Source: Actinomycetota bacterium (GTDB lineage: Bacteria > Actinomycetota > Actinomycetes > Nanopelagicales > Nanopelagicaceae). Taken from it: DNA of 9,469 nucleotides. The translations under genes and the position numbers were made by a program. Every line of letters starts with the position of its first letter. Position 1 is the stretch's first letter. The DNA lies in assembly GCA_010032085.1 (NCBI GenBank), contig RGYL01000019.1, forward strand, positions 1 through 9,469, written 5' to 3'. Below are positions 1 to 6,566 of this stretch, piece by piece. Under the pieces are notes generated by a model. It was not told where the DNA came from, ran no database searches, and saw only the letters and a program-made list of their open reading frames with translations.

Positions 1-876
1 AAATTCATCGCTTACCTTAACTTCCCCACTATCGCTTCCAGTCCAAGTTACCTGCAACTCCCCCAGGGCTACTACCTGCTCGAAGCGGATTTGGCCCTCT
101 CTGTAGAGCTCCAAAAGTGCAAGAAATCTAGCCACAACAACCAAGGTGTTTGTTGCATCAGCGACAAGAGATCGAAAAGTGGCGGTTTTCTGCCGCCGGA
201 GCTGCGCGATTACCAGTGTGGCCTCCGCCGCAACGCTGACCATAGCGAGGTGAAGATGTGCCGTGGATAGCGTTGGCGACGTTTTGGGAGTGAGTACGCG
301 ATTGGCGATCGCAGCAAATCGTTCTGGAGTCACGCCAATGAGAACCTCGGGTAACAGGCTCGCAAAGATCGGATCTAGAGCCACACTGCGAGGGAAGGTT
401 CGCTCTTGAATCTCAATTCGAGTCTCAAGAATCGCCGCAATCTCTTTGAAGGCGCGGTATTGCAAGAGTCGGGCGAAGAGTAGATCTCGGGCTTCCAGAA
501 GGGCGAGGTCCTCTTCATCATCAATTTCACCTGATGGCAAGAGCCGCGCCGCCTTCAGGTCCAGCAGCGTTGCTGCTACAACGAGAAATTCAGTTGCATG
601 GTCTAACTTCCACCCTTCATCGGTGGCCTCCAAAGCCTTTATATACGCTATAAATTCATCGGTTACGGTAGCGATAGCTACTTCGGTGATATCCATCTTG
701 TGCCGAGAAATTAATTGCAGAAGAAGATCGAAAGGGCCATCGAAATTCTTTAGAGATACTGAAAAACCGGCAATTCGCGCAGGTGTTGAGACACTAGGAA
801 TTATTGACGAACTGACTTTGCCTCCATCAAGTGAACCTAAAGTTTCACTTGAGAGTTCAGTATTTTCGTTAGACAT
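1..876 (-). CDS. scpA: ScpA, segregation and condensation protein A (3' end cut by window)
   Basis: Kleisin subunit of the bacterial SMC-ScpA-ScpB condensin, which bridges the SMC heads and compacts and separates sister chromosomes on the nucleoid. The minus frame is open for 292 codons from ATG at 876-874 to the window edge with no stop, so only the extreme C-terminus is missing. After a roughly 38-residue polar leader comes the kleisin N-terminal signature FDGPFDLLLQLISRHKMDI (residues 45-63), then the helical stretch TEFLVVAATLLDLKAARLLP (95-114). An acidic linker (DDEEDLALLEARDLL) follows, and a C-terminal winged-helix region lies at about 206-280. Families usually run 240-290 residues, so this copy is nearly complete. 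The start is supported by a promoter-like TAGAGT 9 bases upstream and the absence of a Shine-Dalgarno. It diverges from parA; in actinobacteria scpB normally follows, here presumably just outside the window. Identification is secure from the motifs. Confidence 0.95.
   Translation of the reverse strand, partial: MSNENTELSSETLGSLDGGKVSSSIIPSVSTPARIAGFSVSLKNFDGPFDLLLQLISRHKMDITEVAIATVTDEFIAYIKALEATDEGWKLDHATEFLVVAATLLDLKAARLLPSGEIDDEEDLALLEARDLLFARLLQYRAFKEIAAILETRIEIQERTFPRSVALDPIFASLLPEVLIGVTPERFAAIANRVLTPKTSPTLSTAHLHLAMVSVAAEATLVIAQLRRQKTATFRSLVADATNTLVVVARFLALLELYREGQIRFEQVVALGELQVTWTGSDSGEVKVSDEF
827..852. repeat. Perfect 9-bp inverted repeat inside the start of scpA
   Basis: TCAAGTGAA (827-835) and TTCACTTGA (844-852) are perfect inverted arms around an 8-base spacer. 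In the scpA transcript the hairpin begins at codon 9, about 25 bases after the start codon. It could be a mRNA hairpin acting on a leaderless message or a DNA-binding site, or coincidence. One arm with its flank (GTTTCAC) equals a half-site of the ParB box parS, but the full 16-bp parS palindrome is not present. Confidence 0.45.
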
Positions 877-891
877 GGTTAGCGAACTCTA
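877..891 (-). promoter_or_regulatory. Putative -10 element of scpA (leaderless or near-leaderless)
   Basis: On the minus strand TAGAGT (891-886) fits the actinobacterial -10 pattern TANNNT and ends 9 bases before the scpA ATG. Transcription would then begin within about 3 bases of the start codon. No Shine-Dalgarno is visible and no convincing -35 box is seen 16-18 bases upstream. This is inferred from spacing and pattern only. Confidence 0.45.
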
Positions 892-931
892 CGCGTGTCG
901 TTGCATTAATGAGTTGCCATCTGCGTAGAGT
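886..931. repeat. 9-bp inverted repeat carrying mirrored -10 boxes between scpA and parA
   Basis: ACTCTACGC (886-894) and GCGTAGAGT (923-931) are perfect inverted copies around 28 bases. Each arm contains TAGAGT pointing outward toward its own gene, so the two genes have identical -10 boxes in mirror image. Near the centre lie the 8-bp palindrome CATTAATG (904-911) and a near-direct repeat, GTTGCAT (900-906) and GTTGCCAT (913-920). This resembles an operator between divergent promoters. The repeat itself is directly visible; the regulatory role is inference. Confidence 0.6.
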
Positions 932-937
932 CGCGCC
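901..937 (+). promoter_or_regulatory. Putative leaderless promoter of parA
   Basis: TTGCAT (901-906) can serve as a -35 box and TAGAGT (926-931) as a -10 box, with a rather long 19-base spacer. Only six bases, CGCGCC, separate the -10 box from the parA ATG, so the start point would coincide with the A of ATG. There is no Shine-Dalgarno. Leaderless genes of this layout are common in actinobacteria. Confidence 0.5.
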
Positions 938-1864
938 ATGGCAAAAAGTGCTTCAGAGATTTCTCAATTGAACGCTAAATCGACAATTCGTGGCGCTTCT
1001 AAAAGTGATAGCGAAGTTGTCACCACATCTTCTGTTTTAGGAAAAGCGACTCCTAGATTTCCTGAGCCGGCACCTCTTCTCTCTCATGGCGATGCGCGAA
1101 TCATCTCGGTTGTTAATCAAAAAGGTGGCGTTGGAAAAACCACTACCACCATTAATCTCGGTGCGGCATTCGCTGAAATGGGACGGCGCGTACTGCTAGT
1201 TGATTTTGATCCGCAACACTCACTCTCAGTTGGATTAAATGTTTCAACCCGAGAAATAGAAGGTTCTATTTACGACTTGATGATGGATGAATCAACCAAG
1301 ATTGATGATTTTCTACTTAAGACAAGCGTTCCAGGCATGGATATGGTTCCAGCTCATGAAAATCTAGCGGGCGCTGAAGGCGGCCTCGTAAACGTTATCG
1401 CGCGTGAGAAAGTGTTGAAACGGATTCTCAACCCCGTTCTTGATTTCTACGATGTAATTCTGATTGATTGCCAACCCTCTCTCGGACTTCTAACAGTTAA
1501 TGCGCTAACGGCCTCTCATTGGGTCTTGGTTCCTCTTGAGTGCGAGTACTTTGCCCTTCGTGGGGTTGCCCTCCTTGATGACATCATCAAGAAAGTCCAA
1601 CTAAACACCAATCCTGATCTCCAACTCCTAGGCATCCTTCCAACGATGTTCGATCGCAAAACAGTTCATAGCCGGGAAGTACTAGAACGCATTAGTGAAG
1701 CCTTTCCAAACAAGGTTTGCGATACCACTATTGCTCGCACGGTGCGATTCCCCGAAACTACGGTGGCCGGAGAACCGATTACTTCTTATGCAAGTTCCTC
1801 GGTCGGCGCAGCTTCTTATCGTCGACTTGCCCGTGAATTAATCGCAAATGGAGGTGTGCGATGA
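938..1864 (+). CDS. parA: ParA/Soj-family partitioning ATPase
   Basis: Deviant Walker ATPase that binds DNA non-specifically as an ATP-bound dimer and positions chromosomes or other cargo. The 308-residue protein has a polar, low-complexity extension of about 50 residues. It is followed by the deviant Walker A KGGVGKTT (62-69, signature lysine K62), Walker A' LLVDFDPQ (86-93) and Walker B VILIDCQPSLG (173-183). The residue after DPQ is histidine (H94), where many relatives have glycine or alanine. The only Met near the start is the chosen ATG, which fits a leaderless promoter. The stop overlaps the next gene by ATGA. Divergence from scpA matches the parA-like gene upstream of scpA in other actinobacteria (Rv1708 in M. 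tuberculosis). It is therefore probably not the origin-linked ParA that works with ParB; no parB or full parS site is visible here. Family assignment is secure, the specific role is inferred. Confidence 0.93.
   Translation: MAKSASEISQLNAKSTIRGASKSDSEVVTTSSVLGKATPRFPEPAPLLSHGDARIISVVNQKGGVGKTTTTINLGAAFAEMGRRVLLVDFDPQHSLSVGLNVSTREIEGSIYDLMMDESTKIDDFLLKTSVPGMDMVPAHENLAGAEGGLVNVIAREKVLKRILNPVLDFYDVILIDCQPSLGLLTVNALTASHWVLVPLECEYFALRGVALLDDIIKKVQLNTNPDLQLLGILPTMFDRKTVHSREVLERISEAFPNKVCDTTIARTVRFPETTVAGEPITSYASSSVGAASYRRLARELIANGGVR
1850..1856 (+). promoter_or_regulatory. Strong Shine-Dalgarno for the RHH-like gene
   Basis: GGAGGTG sits inside the last codons of parA, with four bases (TGCG) before the ATG at 1861. 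It contrasts with the leaderless start of parA and supports coupled translation of the two proteins through the ATGA overlap. It also fixes the start of the downstream gene. Confidence 0.75.
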
Positions 1865-2277
1865 CTAGAAGAATCAGTCTGCCAGGAGCAGATGAGCTCT
1901 TTCGAAAGACCACTTTAAGTGCCGTTCCTGATCAGGTTGAAGCAACGGAAGAAGTTGTGCATACAAATCGCCCCACCACTACCGCGGCAGCAAAATCTCA
2001 ACCAAAGTCTTCCGGTGTCCGACAAACACCACGTCGCCGTCCCGCAGGAATCGATAAAGGACCATCGGGGCGAGAGAAACATGATGAAAAGATCACTGTC
2101 TATTTATCTCCGGAAGAGTTGTTTGATTTGGAGCAGGCGCGACTTCACTTACGTGGAGATTTAGGACTTGCTGTTGATCGTGGTCGCATTGTGCGCGAGG
2201 CTCTCTCAATCGTTATTGCAGATCTTGAATCCAAGGGCGATCAATCAATCATCGCTCGAAGATTGCGCGGTCGCTAA
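1861..2277 (+). CDS. ParA-linked small protein with C-terminal ribbon-helix-helix-like domain
   Basis: This 138-residue protein has no firmly recognised name. Three parts are visible. A short N-terminal motif, RRISLPGADELFRK (3-16), stands out as possibly functional. A Thr/Ala/Pro/Ser-rich linker with a basic cluster (TPRRRP, 56-61) spans about 17-75. The C-terminal domain has a predicted strand KITVYLS (77-83), helix PEELFDLEQARLHL (84-97) and helix DRGRIVREALSIVIADLE (106-123), the order of a ribbon-helix-helix DNA-binding fold. It is translationally coupled to parA by a 4-base overlap and a strong Shine-Dalgarno. Small RHH proteins with flexible basic tails (ParG, Omega) are known centromere-binding partners that stimulate plasmid ParA ATPases, so a partner role is the natural inference, perhaps with control of the divergent promoter. 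The fold is inferred from pattern only. Its stop TAA abuts the stop of xerD. Confidence 0.8.
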   Translation: MTRRISLPGADELFRKTTLSAVPDQVEATEEVVHTNRPTTTAAAKSQPKSSGVRQTPRRRPAGIDKGPSGREKHDEKITVYLSPEELFDLEQARLHLRGDLGLAVDRGRIVREALSIVIADLESKGDQSIIARRLRGR

Positions 2278-3171
2278 CTATCGAGCACGAGGATGTGCGC
2301 TCGCGTAACTTTCGCGCAATTTATCTATAGTTACAAGGGTATATATCTGAGTAGTTGTTACAGAAGCGTGGCCAAGCAGCTCTTGCACCACTCGTATGTC
2401 CGCTCCTCCGTCAAGAAGATGCGTTGCAAAGGAATGTCGTAGTGCATGGGGTGATATTTCCCTGCTAATCCCGGCCCTTTTTGCTGCATCCAGGACAATC
2501 GCCCAAGCGCTTTGGCGAGAGAGCCTGCCACCGCGAGAATTCAAGAAAAGTGCAGATTCACTTCGCTGAAGCAGACTCCTGCGAACTCGTGTCAAATACT
2601 GATCTAGGGCCTTTCTGGCAAAACTACCCATAGGAACAATTCGCTCCTTTCGCCCCTTGCCCACTAGTCGAAGCGTGGTTATGGAATCGTCATTCAATTT
2701 AAGATCATCAACATTGAGAGCAACGACTTCACTCACCCGAGCGCCGGTTGCATAAAGCAGTTCAAGTAGAGCCCGATCCCGTATTCCTAAACCATCATCA
2801 CCTGGAGCGTTTAGTAGGGCATTGATCTCATCAATAGTTAAAGCTTTCGGAAGGCGCTTTGGAATCGAAGGGGGAAGAAGTTCACGAGCGATGTCACTCA
2901 GTCCTTGATCTCTGCTTAGGAACTTAAAGAAACTTCGAATAGCTACGGTCAAGCGAGCAAGCGAGGATTCGCTGAGTCCAGCTCCCCGTTGTGACGCAAT
3001 AAATTCACGTAGATTTTCTACATTTACTTTTGCAATATCGATTTCTTTAGACTCCAGGAATCGCAGCAACTTCTCTAGGTCTCTTCGATATGAAGATATG
3101 GTGTTTTTGCTTAAACCTCGTTCAACACCAAGATGACCAAGAAAGCTTTGAAGACGTGCGCTATTTTCCAC
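2278..3171 (-). CDS. xerD: XerD, site-specific tyrosine recombinase
   Basis: Tyrosine recombinase that, with XerC, resolves chromosome dimers at dif near the terminus. At 297 residues it has the usual Xer length. The N-terminal SAM-like DNA-binding domain (1-90, including GLSKNTISSYRRDL) is followed by a catalytic domain with all expected residues: R145 (ATGARVSE), K172 (GKGRKER), H242 and R245 (PHALRHSFATH), H268 (LLGHAS) and the nucleophile Y277 (QIYT). It starts with GTG at 3171-3169, overlapping the end of pyrG by 11 bases, with a pyrimidine-rich upstream stretch and no Shine-Dalgarno. This suggests coupling to pyrG translation. XerD rather than XerC is chosen because actinobacterial xerD sits between pyrG and the parA/scpA genes. 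The chromosomal housekeeping context argues against a mobile-element integrase. Confidence 0.93.
   Translation of the reverse strand: MENSARLQSFLGHLGVERGLSKNTISSYRRDLEKLLRFLESKEIDIAKVNVENLREFIASQRGAGLSESSLARLTVAIRSFFKFLSRDQGLSDIARELLPPSIPKRLPKALTIDEINALLNAPGDDGLGIRDRALLELLYATGARVSEVVALNVDDLKLNDDSITTLRLVGKGRKERIVPMGSFARKALDQYLTRVRRSLLQRSESALFLNSRGGRLSRQSAWAIVLDAAKRAGISREISPHALRHSFATHLLDGGADIRVVQELLGHASVTTTQIYTLVTIDKLRESYASAHPRAR
2282..2303 (+). terminator. Possible hairpin terminator of the parA operon inside the xerD 3' end
   Basis: Five bases after the RHH-gene stop, CGAGC (2282-2286) pairs with GCTCG (2299-2303), and AC (2287-2288) pairs with GT (2295-2296) across a two-base bulge, leaving loop GAGGAT. 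A wider 8-bp repeat, ATTGCGCG (2262-2269) and CGCGCAAT (2313-2320), encloses it. No U-run follows, so this is at best a tract-less hairpin. It lies in coding sequence of xerD and may be coincidental. Confidence 0.25.
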
Positions 3172-4795
3172 GAGAGAGAGCAGCCTTAATCAATCCACTA
3201 AATAGTGGATGGGGCCGCGTTGGGCGAGACTTAAATTCTGGATGAGCTTGAGTGCCAACATAATAAGGATGAACCTCTCTCGGAAGCTCCACGAATTCAA
3301 CTAATTCTCCATCAGGAGAAACTCCACTGAAAATTAAACCTGATTTAGCAATCTGCTCGCGATATTTATTGTTAACCTCATAGCGATGGCGGTGGCGTTC
3401 TGACACTTCTTCACTCTTGTAGACACTTGCCACAATTGAACCCTTAGCGAGATTGGCTTTATAGGAGCCAAGTCGCATTGTTCCACCCATATCAGCCTGG
3501 CCCGCCACGATTTTCTCCTGTCCAGCCATAGTTGCAATGACTGGGTGGGCTGTTGTGGGTTCGAATTCGGCTGAATTTGCTCCTGCGATTCCACCTAGGT
3601 TACGCGCTGCCTCAATCACCATACATTGCAGACCAAGACATAGGCCGAGCGCTGGAATTTTCTCTTCACGGGCATATTTAAGTGCGCCAACTTTTCCTTC
3701 AATACCTCGGACACCAAATCCACCAGGAACGCAAATGGCATCAACATCGCCAAGTTCCTTAGCGGCGCCAGCTGGTGTCTCGCAATTGTCACTTACCACC
3801 CACTTGATTTCTACTTTCACGCGGTTATCAAAGCCGCCAGCGCGCAGCGCTTCAGTTACCGAAAGATAGGCATCGGGCAGATCGACGTACTTACCAACTA
3901 AACCAACTCGAACCGTTGTTGAAGAATTGTGCACCCGGGTAAGCAAGTCATCCCATTCAGCCCACTCAACATCATGAAAAGGAAGTCCGAGGCGGCGCAC
4001 GATATAGGCATCAAGTCCTTCTCTATGAAGAACTTTAGGAATCTCATAAATTGAAGGGGCATCAACAGCTGCGACGACGGCTTCTTGATCAACGTCGCAC
4101 ATCAAAGAAATCTTCTTCTTTACAGTAATCGGTATCTCCCGATCTGACCTCAGAACTACTGCATCAGGTGAAATACCGATTGAGCGAAGTGCCTGAACCG
4201 AGTGTTGAGTCGGCTTGGTTTTCAATTCCCCGGAAGGACCTATATACGGAACGAGAGAAACATGTAGATAAAAGACATTCTCCCGTCCAACTTCCTGGCG
4301 AATCTGACGCGCCGCCTCTAGAAATGGAAGTGATTCAATGTCGCCAACTGTTCCACCGACTTCAGTTATGACGATGTCAATATCTGGGGCCGACATCGCC
4401 CGGATTCTGTCCTTTATTTCATTGGTTATATGCGGGATTACCTGCACCGTATCGCCGAGATACTCCCCCCGACGCTCCCGCGCAATTACTCTGGAATAAA
4501 CCTGGCCTGTTGTGACATTTGCGGAGCCATGAAGATTGGTATCCAAAAAACGTTCATAGTGGCCGATATCAAGGTCCGTCTCCGCTCCATCCTCAGTTAC
4601 GAAAACTTCGCCGTGCTGAAATGGATTCATCGTTCCCGGATCAACATTTATATATGGATCTAGCTTTTGCATCGTGACTCTCAGGCCACGTGCTCGTAGC
4701 AGGCGACCAAGGCTTGATGCAGTTAAACCCTTGCCAAGACTTGAGGCGACTCCGCCGGTGACAAAAAGATGCTTTGTCACATGAGGGGCGGTCAT
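3161..4795 (-). CDS. pyrG: CTP synthase
   Basis: Converts UTP, ATP and glutamine to CTP in the cytosol, the last step of pyrimidine nucleotide synthesis. Its 544 residues carry an N-terminal synthetase domain with TGGVASSLGKG (13-23), KLDPYINVDPGTMNPFQHGE (44-63) and TEVGGTVGDIES (144-155). The C-terminal class I glutamine amidotransferase domain has the nucleophile C386 (GLCLGLQ) and the partner H518 and E520 (AHPEF). The length matches the E. coli enzyme (545) and lacks the C-terminal extension of the M. tuberculosis protein (586). It starts with ATG at 4795, 22 bases after the recN stop, with no Shine-Dalgarno but a promoter-like TGATAAGTT just upstream. The genes usually lying between recN and pyrG in actinobacteria are absent. 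Identification is certain. Confidence 0.98.
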   Translation of the reverse strand: MTAPHVTKHLFVTGGVASSLGKGLTASSLGRLLRARGLRVTMQKLDPYINVDPGTMNPFQHGEVFVTEDGAETDLDIGHYERFLDTNLHGSANVTTGQVYSRVIARERRGEYLGDTVQVIPHITNEIKDRIRAMSAPDIDIVITEVGGTVGDIESLPFLEAARQIRQEVGRENVFYLHVSLVPYIGPSGELKTKPTQHSVQALRSIGISPDAVVLRSDREIPITVKKKISLMCDVDQEAVVAAVDAPSIYEIPKVLHREGLDAYIVRRLGLPFHDVEWAEWDDLLTRVHNSSTTVRVGLVGKYVDLPDAYLSVTEALRAGGFDNRVKVEIKWVVSDNCETPAGAAKELGDVDAICVPGGFGVRGIEGKVGALKYAREEKIPALGLCLGLQCMVIEAARNLGGIAGANSAEFEPTTAHPVIATMAGQEKIVAGQADMGGTMRLGSYKANLAKGSIVASVYKSEEVSERHRHRYEVNNKYREQIAKSGLIFSGVSPDGELVEFVELPREVHPYYVGTQAHPEFKSRPTRPHPLFSGLIKAALSRGK

Positions 4796-4803
4796 GGAGG
4801 GCT

Positions 4804-4812
4804 AACTTATCA
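4804..4812 (-). promoter_or_regulatory. Putative extended -10 promoter for pyrG
   Basis: The minus strand reads TGATAAGTT (4812-4804), an exact fit to the extended -10 pattern TGNTANNNT, with eight bases to the pyrG ATG. A start at or next to the ATG would again give a leaderless message. The -35 region is weak (TTTAGT about 18 bases upstream). It would allow pyrG and xerD to be transcribed separately from the DNA-repair and cofactor genes upstream. Confidence 0.4.
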
Positions 4813-4817
4813 GCCGT

Positions 4818-6566
4818 TTAACCTTTTACTAAATCCAAAAGCTCGCGAGCGTGCTCTTGGGCGTGTTCTGACTCTTCCAGCCCAGAGAGCATTCGAGCAA
4901 TTTCCAATTCTCGCTCTGCTGCCTCCACCTTTGAAATTGAACTTTCTGTGATTGAGCCGGTACTGTCTTTAAAAACTCGCAAATGATTATCAGCCCAGAT
5001 TGCAACTTGAGGTAAATGCGTAACCACGATTATCTGGGAGAACTGAGCCAATTTCTTTAAGCGTTTGCCCACCTCAAGCGCTGCCTTTCCGCCGATTCCT
5101 GCATCGACTTCATCAAAGAGATAAGTTCCTTTTGGAGAAGTTTCGGCAACAACAACTTCCAGCGCCAACATCAATCGTGAGAGTTCGCCCCCACTTGCAG
5201 CTTTTGAAATTGGCAATAACTCCCCTCCCGCATGCGCCGCGAAGAGCATTTCAATTTCATCATTGCCAAACGCTCCGAAATTAGCTTCTTCTAAGAGATT
5301 CTCGGCAGGAGTAACGGCGCATTTGAAGCTTGCCTTAGGCATCGCGAGCGCCTGGAGTTCCTTCGTGACCTTCGAGTCTAGAGAAACGGCGCATTGAGCA
5401 CGAAGTTTAGAAAGTGAAGTTGATGCTGCAATGAGTTGCTTCAATATTTCCTTCTCTTCTCTTTTGAGAGATGCAATCCGATCTTCGCCACCTTTAAGAT
5501 CTAAGATTCGCTCTTCCGCTTGCCCGGCGCGCTCTATCGCAGAGCCCAGCGATTCATCTAAGTCTGCTCCTGCGCCGTAACGCTTTGCAAAGTTACGCAG
5601 CCCAACTCGTCGGTTAATTAGCTCTTCTAGCCGCATCGGGTCAGCCGCAAGGGAATCAAGGTAATTGCTCAACTCACTTGAGATATCTGACAGAGAGTAA
5701 AACGCCTCATCTATCCGAGAAATGAGCGCTTCTATCTTTGGATCTTTTCGCCCAGCAATGGCAATCAAGCGACGAACTTGGTTTAACAACGCTAACGAAC
5801 CGTTCTCCTCGCCATCTAAAGCCCCAGCTGCACCGGTTATAGATTGACGAATCTCCTCGACGCTCTCAAGTCGGTTAATCTCAATCTCAACGGTCGTCAA
5901 CTCCCCCAGTTTCGGTTTTAATTTTCCACTATCAGAAACTAGGGAAGCGAGTTCTTCCAGTTCTTGGTCTTTATCTTTCGCTACTTTTTGGAGTTCGCGG
6001 ATTCGATTCTTGATTTCGTTATATGCGGCTAACACTTCTTGATATTTTTCTAACGCTTCTTGAGTTTGCGAGCCACCGAAAGCATCTAGCATCTCACGCT
6101 GTTTGGCTGGTTTACTTAGCTGTAACGTTCCGTGCTGTCCATGGATTTCAATTAACTCGTTTGCAAGATTTGAAAGTATCGTTGCAGTTGTTGGAAGTCC
6201 TTGAAGTTGAGCCCTACTTTTACCATCTTGATTAACTGTTCGGGTCAAGAGGATCTCTGACTCTTCAATCTCTAATTCTTGTTCTTCGATTATTTTCTCC
6301 AGTGCACTTGGCAATGCCTTGGGCAAAGTGAACCGACCGCTAGCGGAAAGGCGATCACTTCCTCGTCGAATCAGATCTGAATCTGCTTTCCCGCCGAGAA
6401 CCAACGAAAGGGCGGTAATGACCATCGTTTTCCCGGCTCCGGTTTCTCCGGTGATCACATTTAGCCCAGGTGAAAATTCAATGGTTGCGCTATCAATAAC
6501 GCCGAGACTCCGGATCGAGATCTCTTCTAGTCGAGAGCGACTCTTGTTAGTCGCTTCACTCACCAC
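4818..6566 (-). CDS. recN: RecN, DNA repair SMC-like ATPase
   Basis: SMC-related ATPase that acts early in double-strand-break repair by holding DNA ends or sisters together for RecA. At 582 residues it is close to the M. tuberculosis protein (587). Walker A GETGAGKT (40-47) and the RecN-typical IEIHGQHG (139-146) lie at the N-terminus. Two charged helical arms follow at about 165-240 and 340-405, forming the antiparallel coiled coil. The C-terminal head has the ABC signature SGGELSRLMLAL (458-469), Walker B YLFDEVDAGIGG (482-493) and switch histidine H517 (VTHLPQVA). The frame starts with two consecutive GTG codons at 6566-6561, and either could be used. It overlaps nadK by 11 bases, the same overlap length seen for xerD on pyrG. 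The gene order nadK-recN is the classic bacterial pairing. Confidence 0.96.
   Translation of the reverse strand: MVSEATNKSRSRLEEISIRSLGVIDSATIEFSPGLNVITGETGAGKTMVITALSLVLGGKADSDLIRRGSDRLSASGRFTLPKALPSALEKIIEEQELEIEESEILLTRTVNQDGKSRAQLQGLPTTATILSNLANELIEIHGQHGTLQLSKPAKQREMLDAFGGSQTQEALEKYQEVLAAYNEIKNRIRELQKVAKDKDQELEELASLVSDSGKLKPKLGELTTVEIEINRLESVEEIRQSITGAAGALDGEENGSLALLNQVRRLIAIAGRKDPKIEALISRIDEAFYSLSDISSELSNYLDSLAADPMRLEELINRRVGLRNFAKRYGAGADLDESLGSAIERAGQAEERILDLKGGEDRIASLKREEKEILKQLIAASTSLSKLRAQCAVSLDSKVTKELQALAMPKASFKCAVTPAENLLEEANFGAFGNDEIEMLFAAHAGGELLPISKAASGGELSRLMLALEVVVAETSPKGTYLFDEVDAGIGGKAALEVGKRLKKLAQFSQIIVVTHLPQVAIWADNHLRVFKDSTGSITESSISKVEAAERELEIARMLSGLEESEHAQEHARELLDLVKG

Noticed and set aside
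842..857. A parS centromere site
   Set aside because: Only 11 of 16 positions match and the second half is broken; true sites rarely tolerate more than one or two changes. Kept only as a weak alternative for the scpA hairpin.
446..928. A 160-codon plus-strand reading frame rich in Arg and Ser
   Set aside because: It is the antisense of scpA, whose minus frame has clear kleisin motifs and stays open to the window edge. The Arg/Ser-rich translation is typical of a shadow frame.
2278..3171. Tyrosine recombinase as sign of an integrated mobile element
   Set aside because: Length, catalytic motifs and the pyrG/scpA neighbourhood fit housekeeping XerD. No attachment repeats, tRNA or cargo genes are present.
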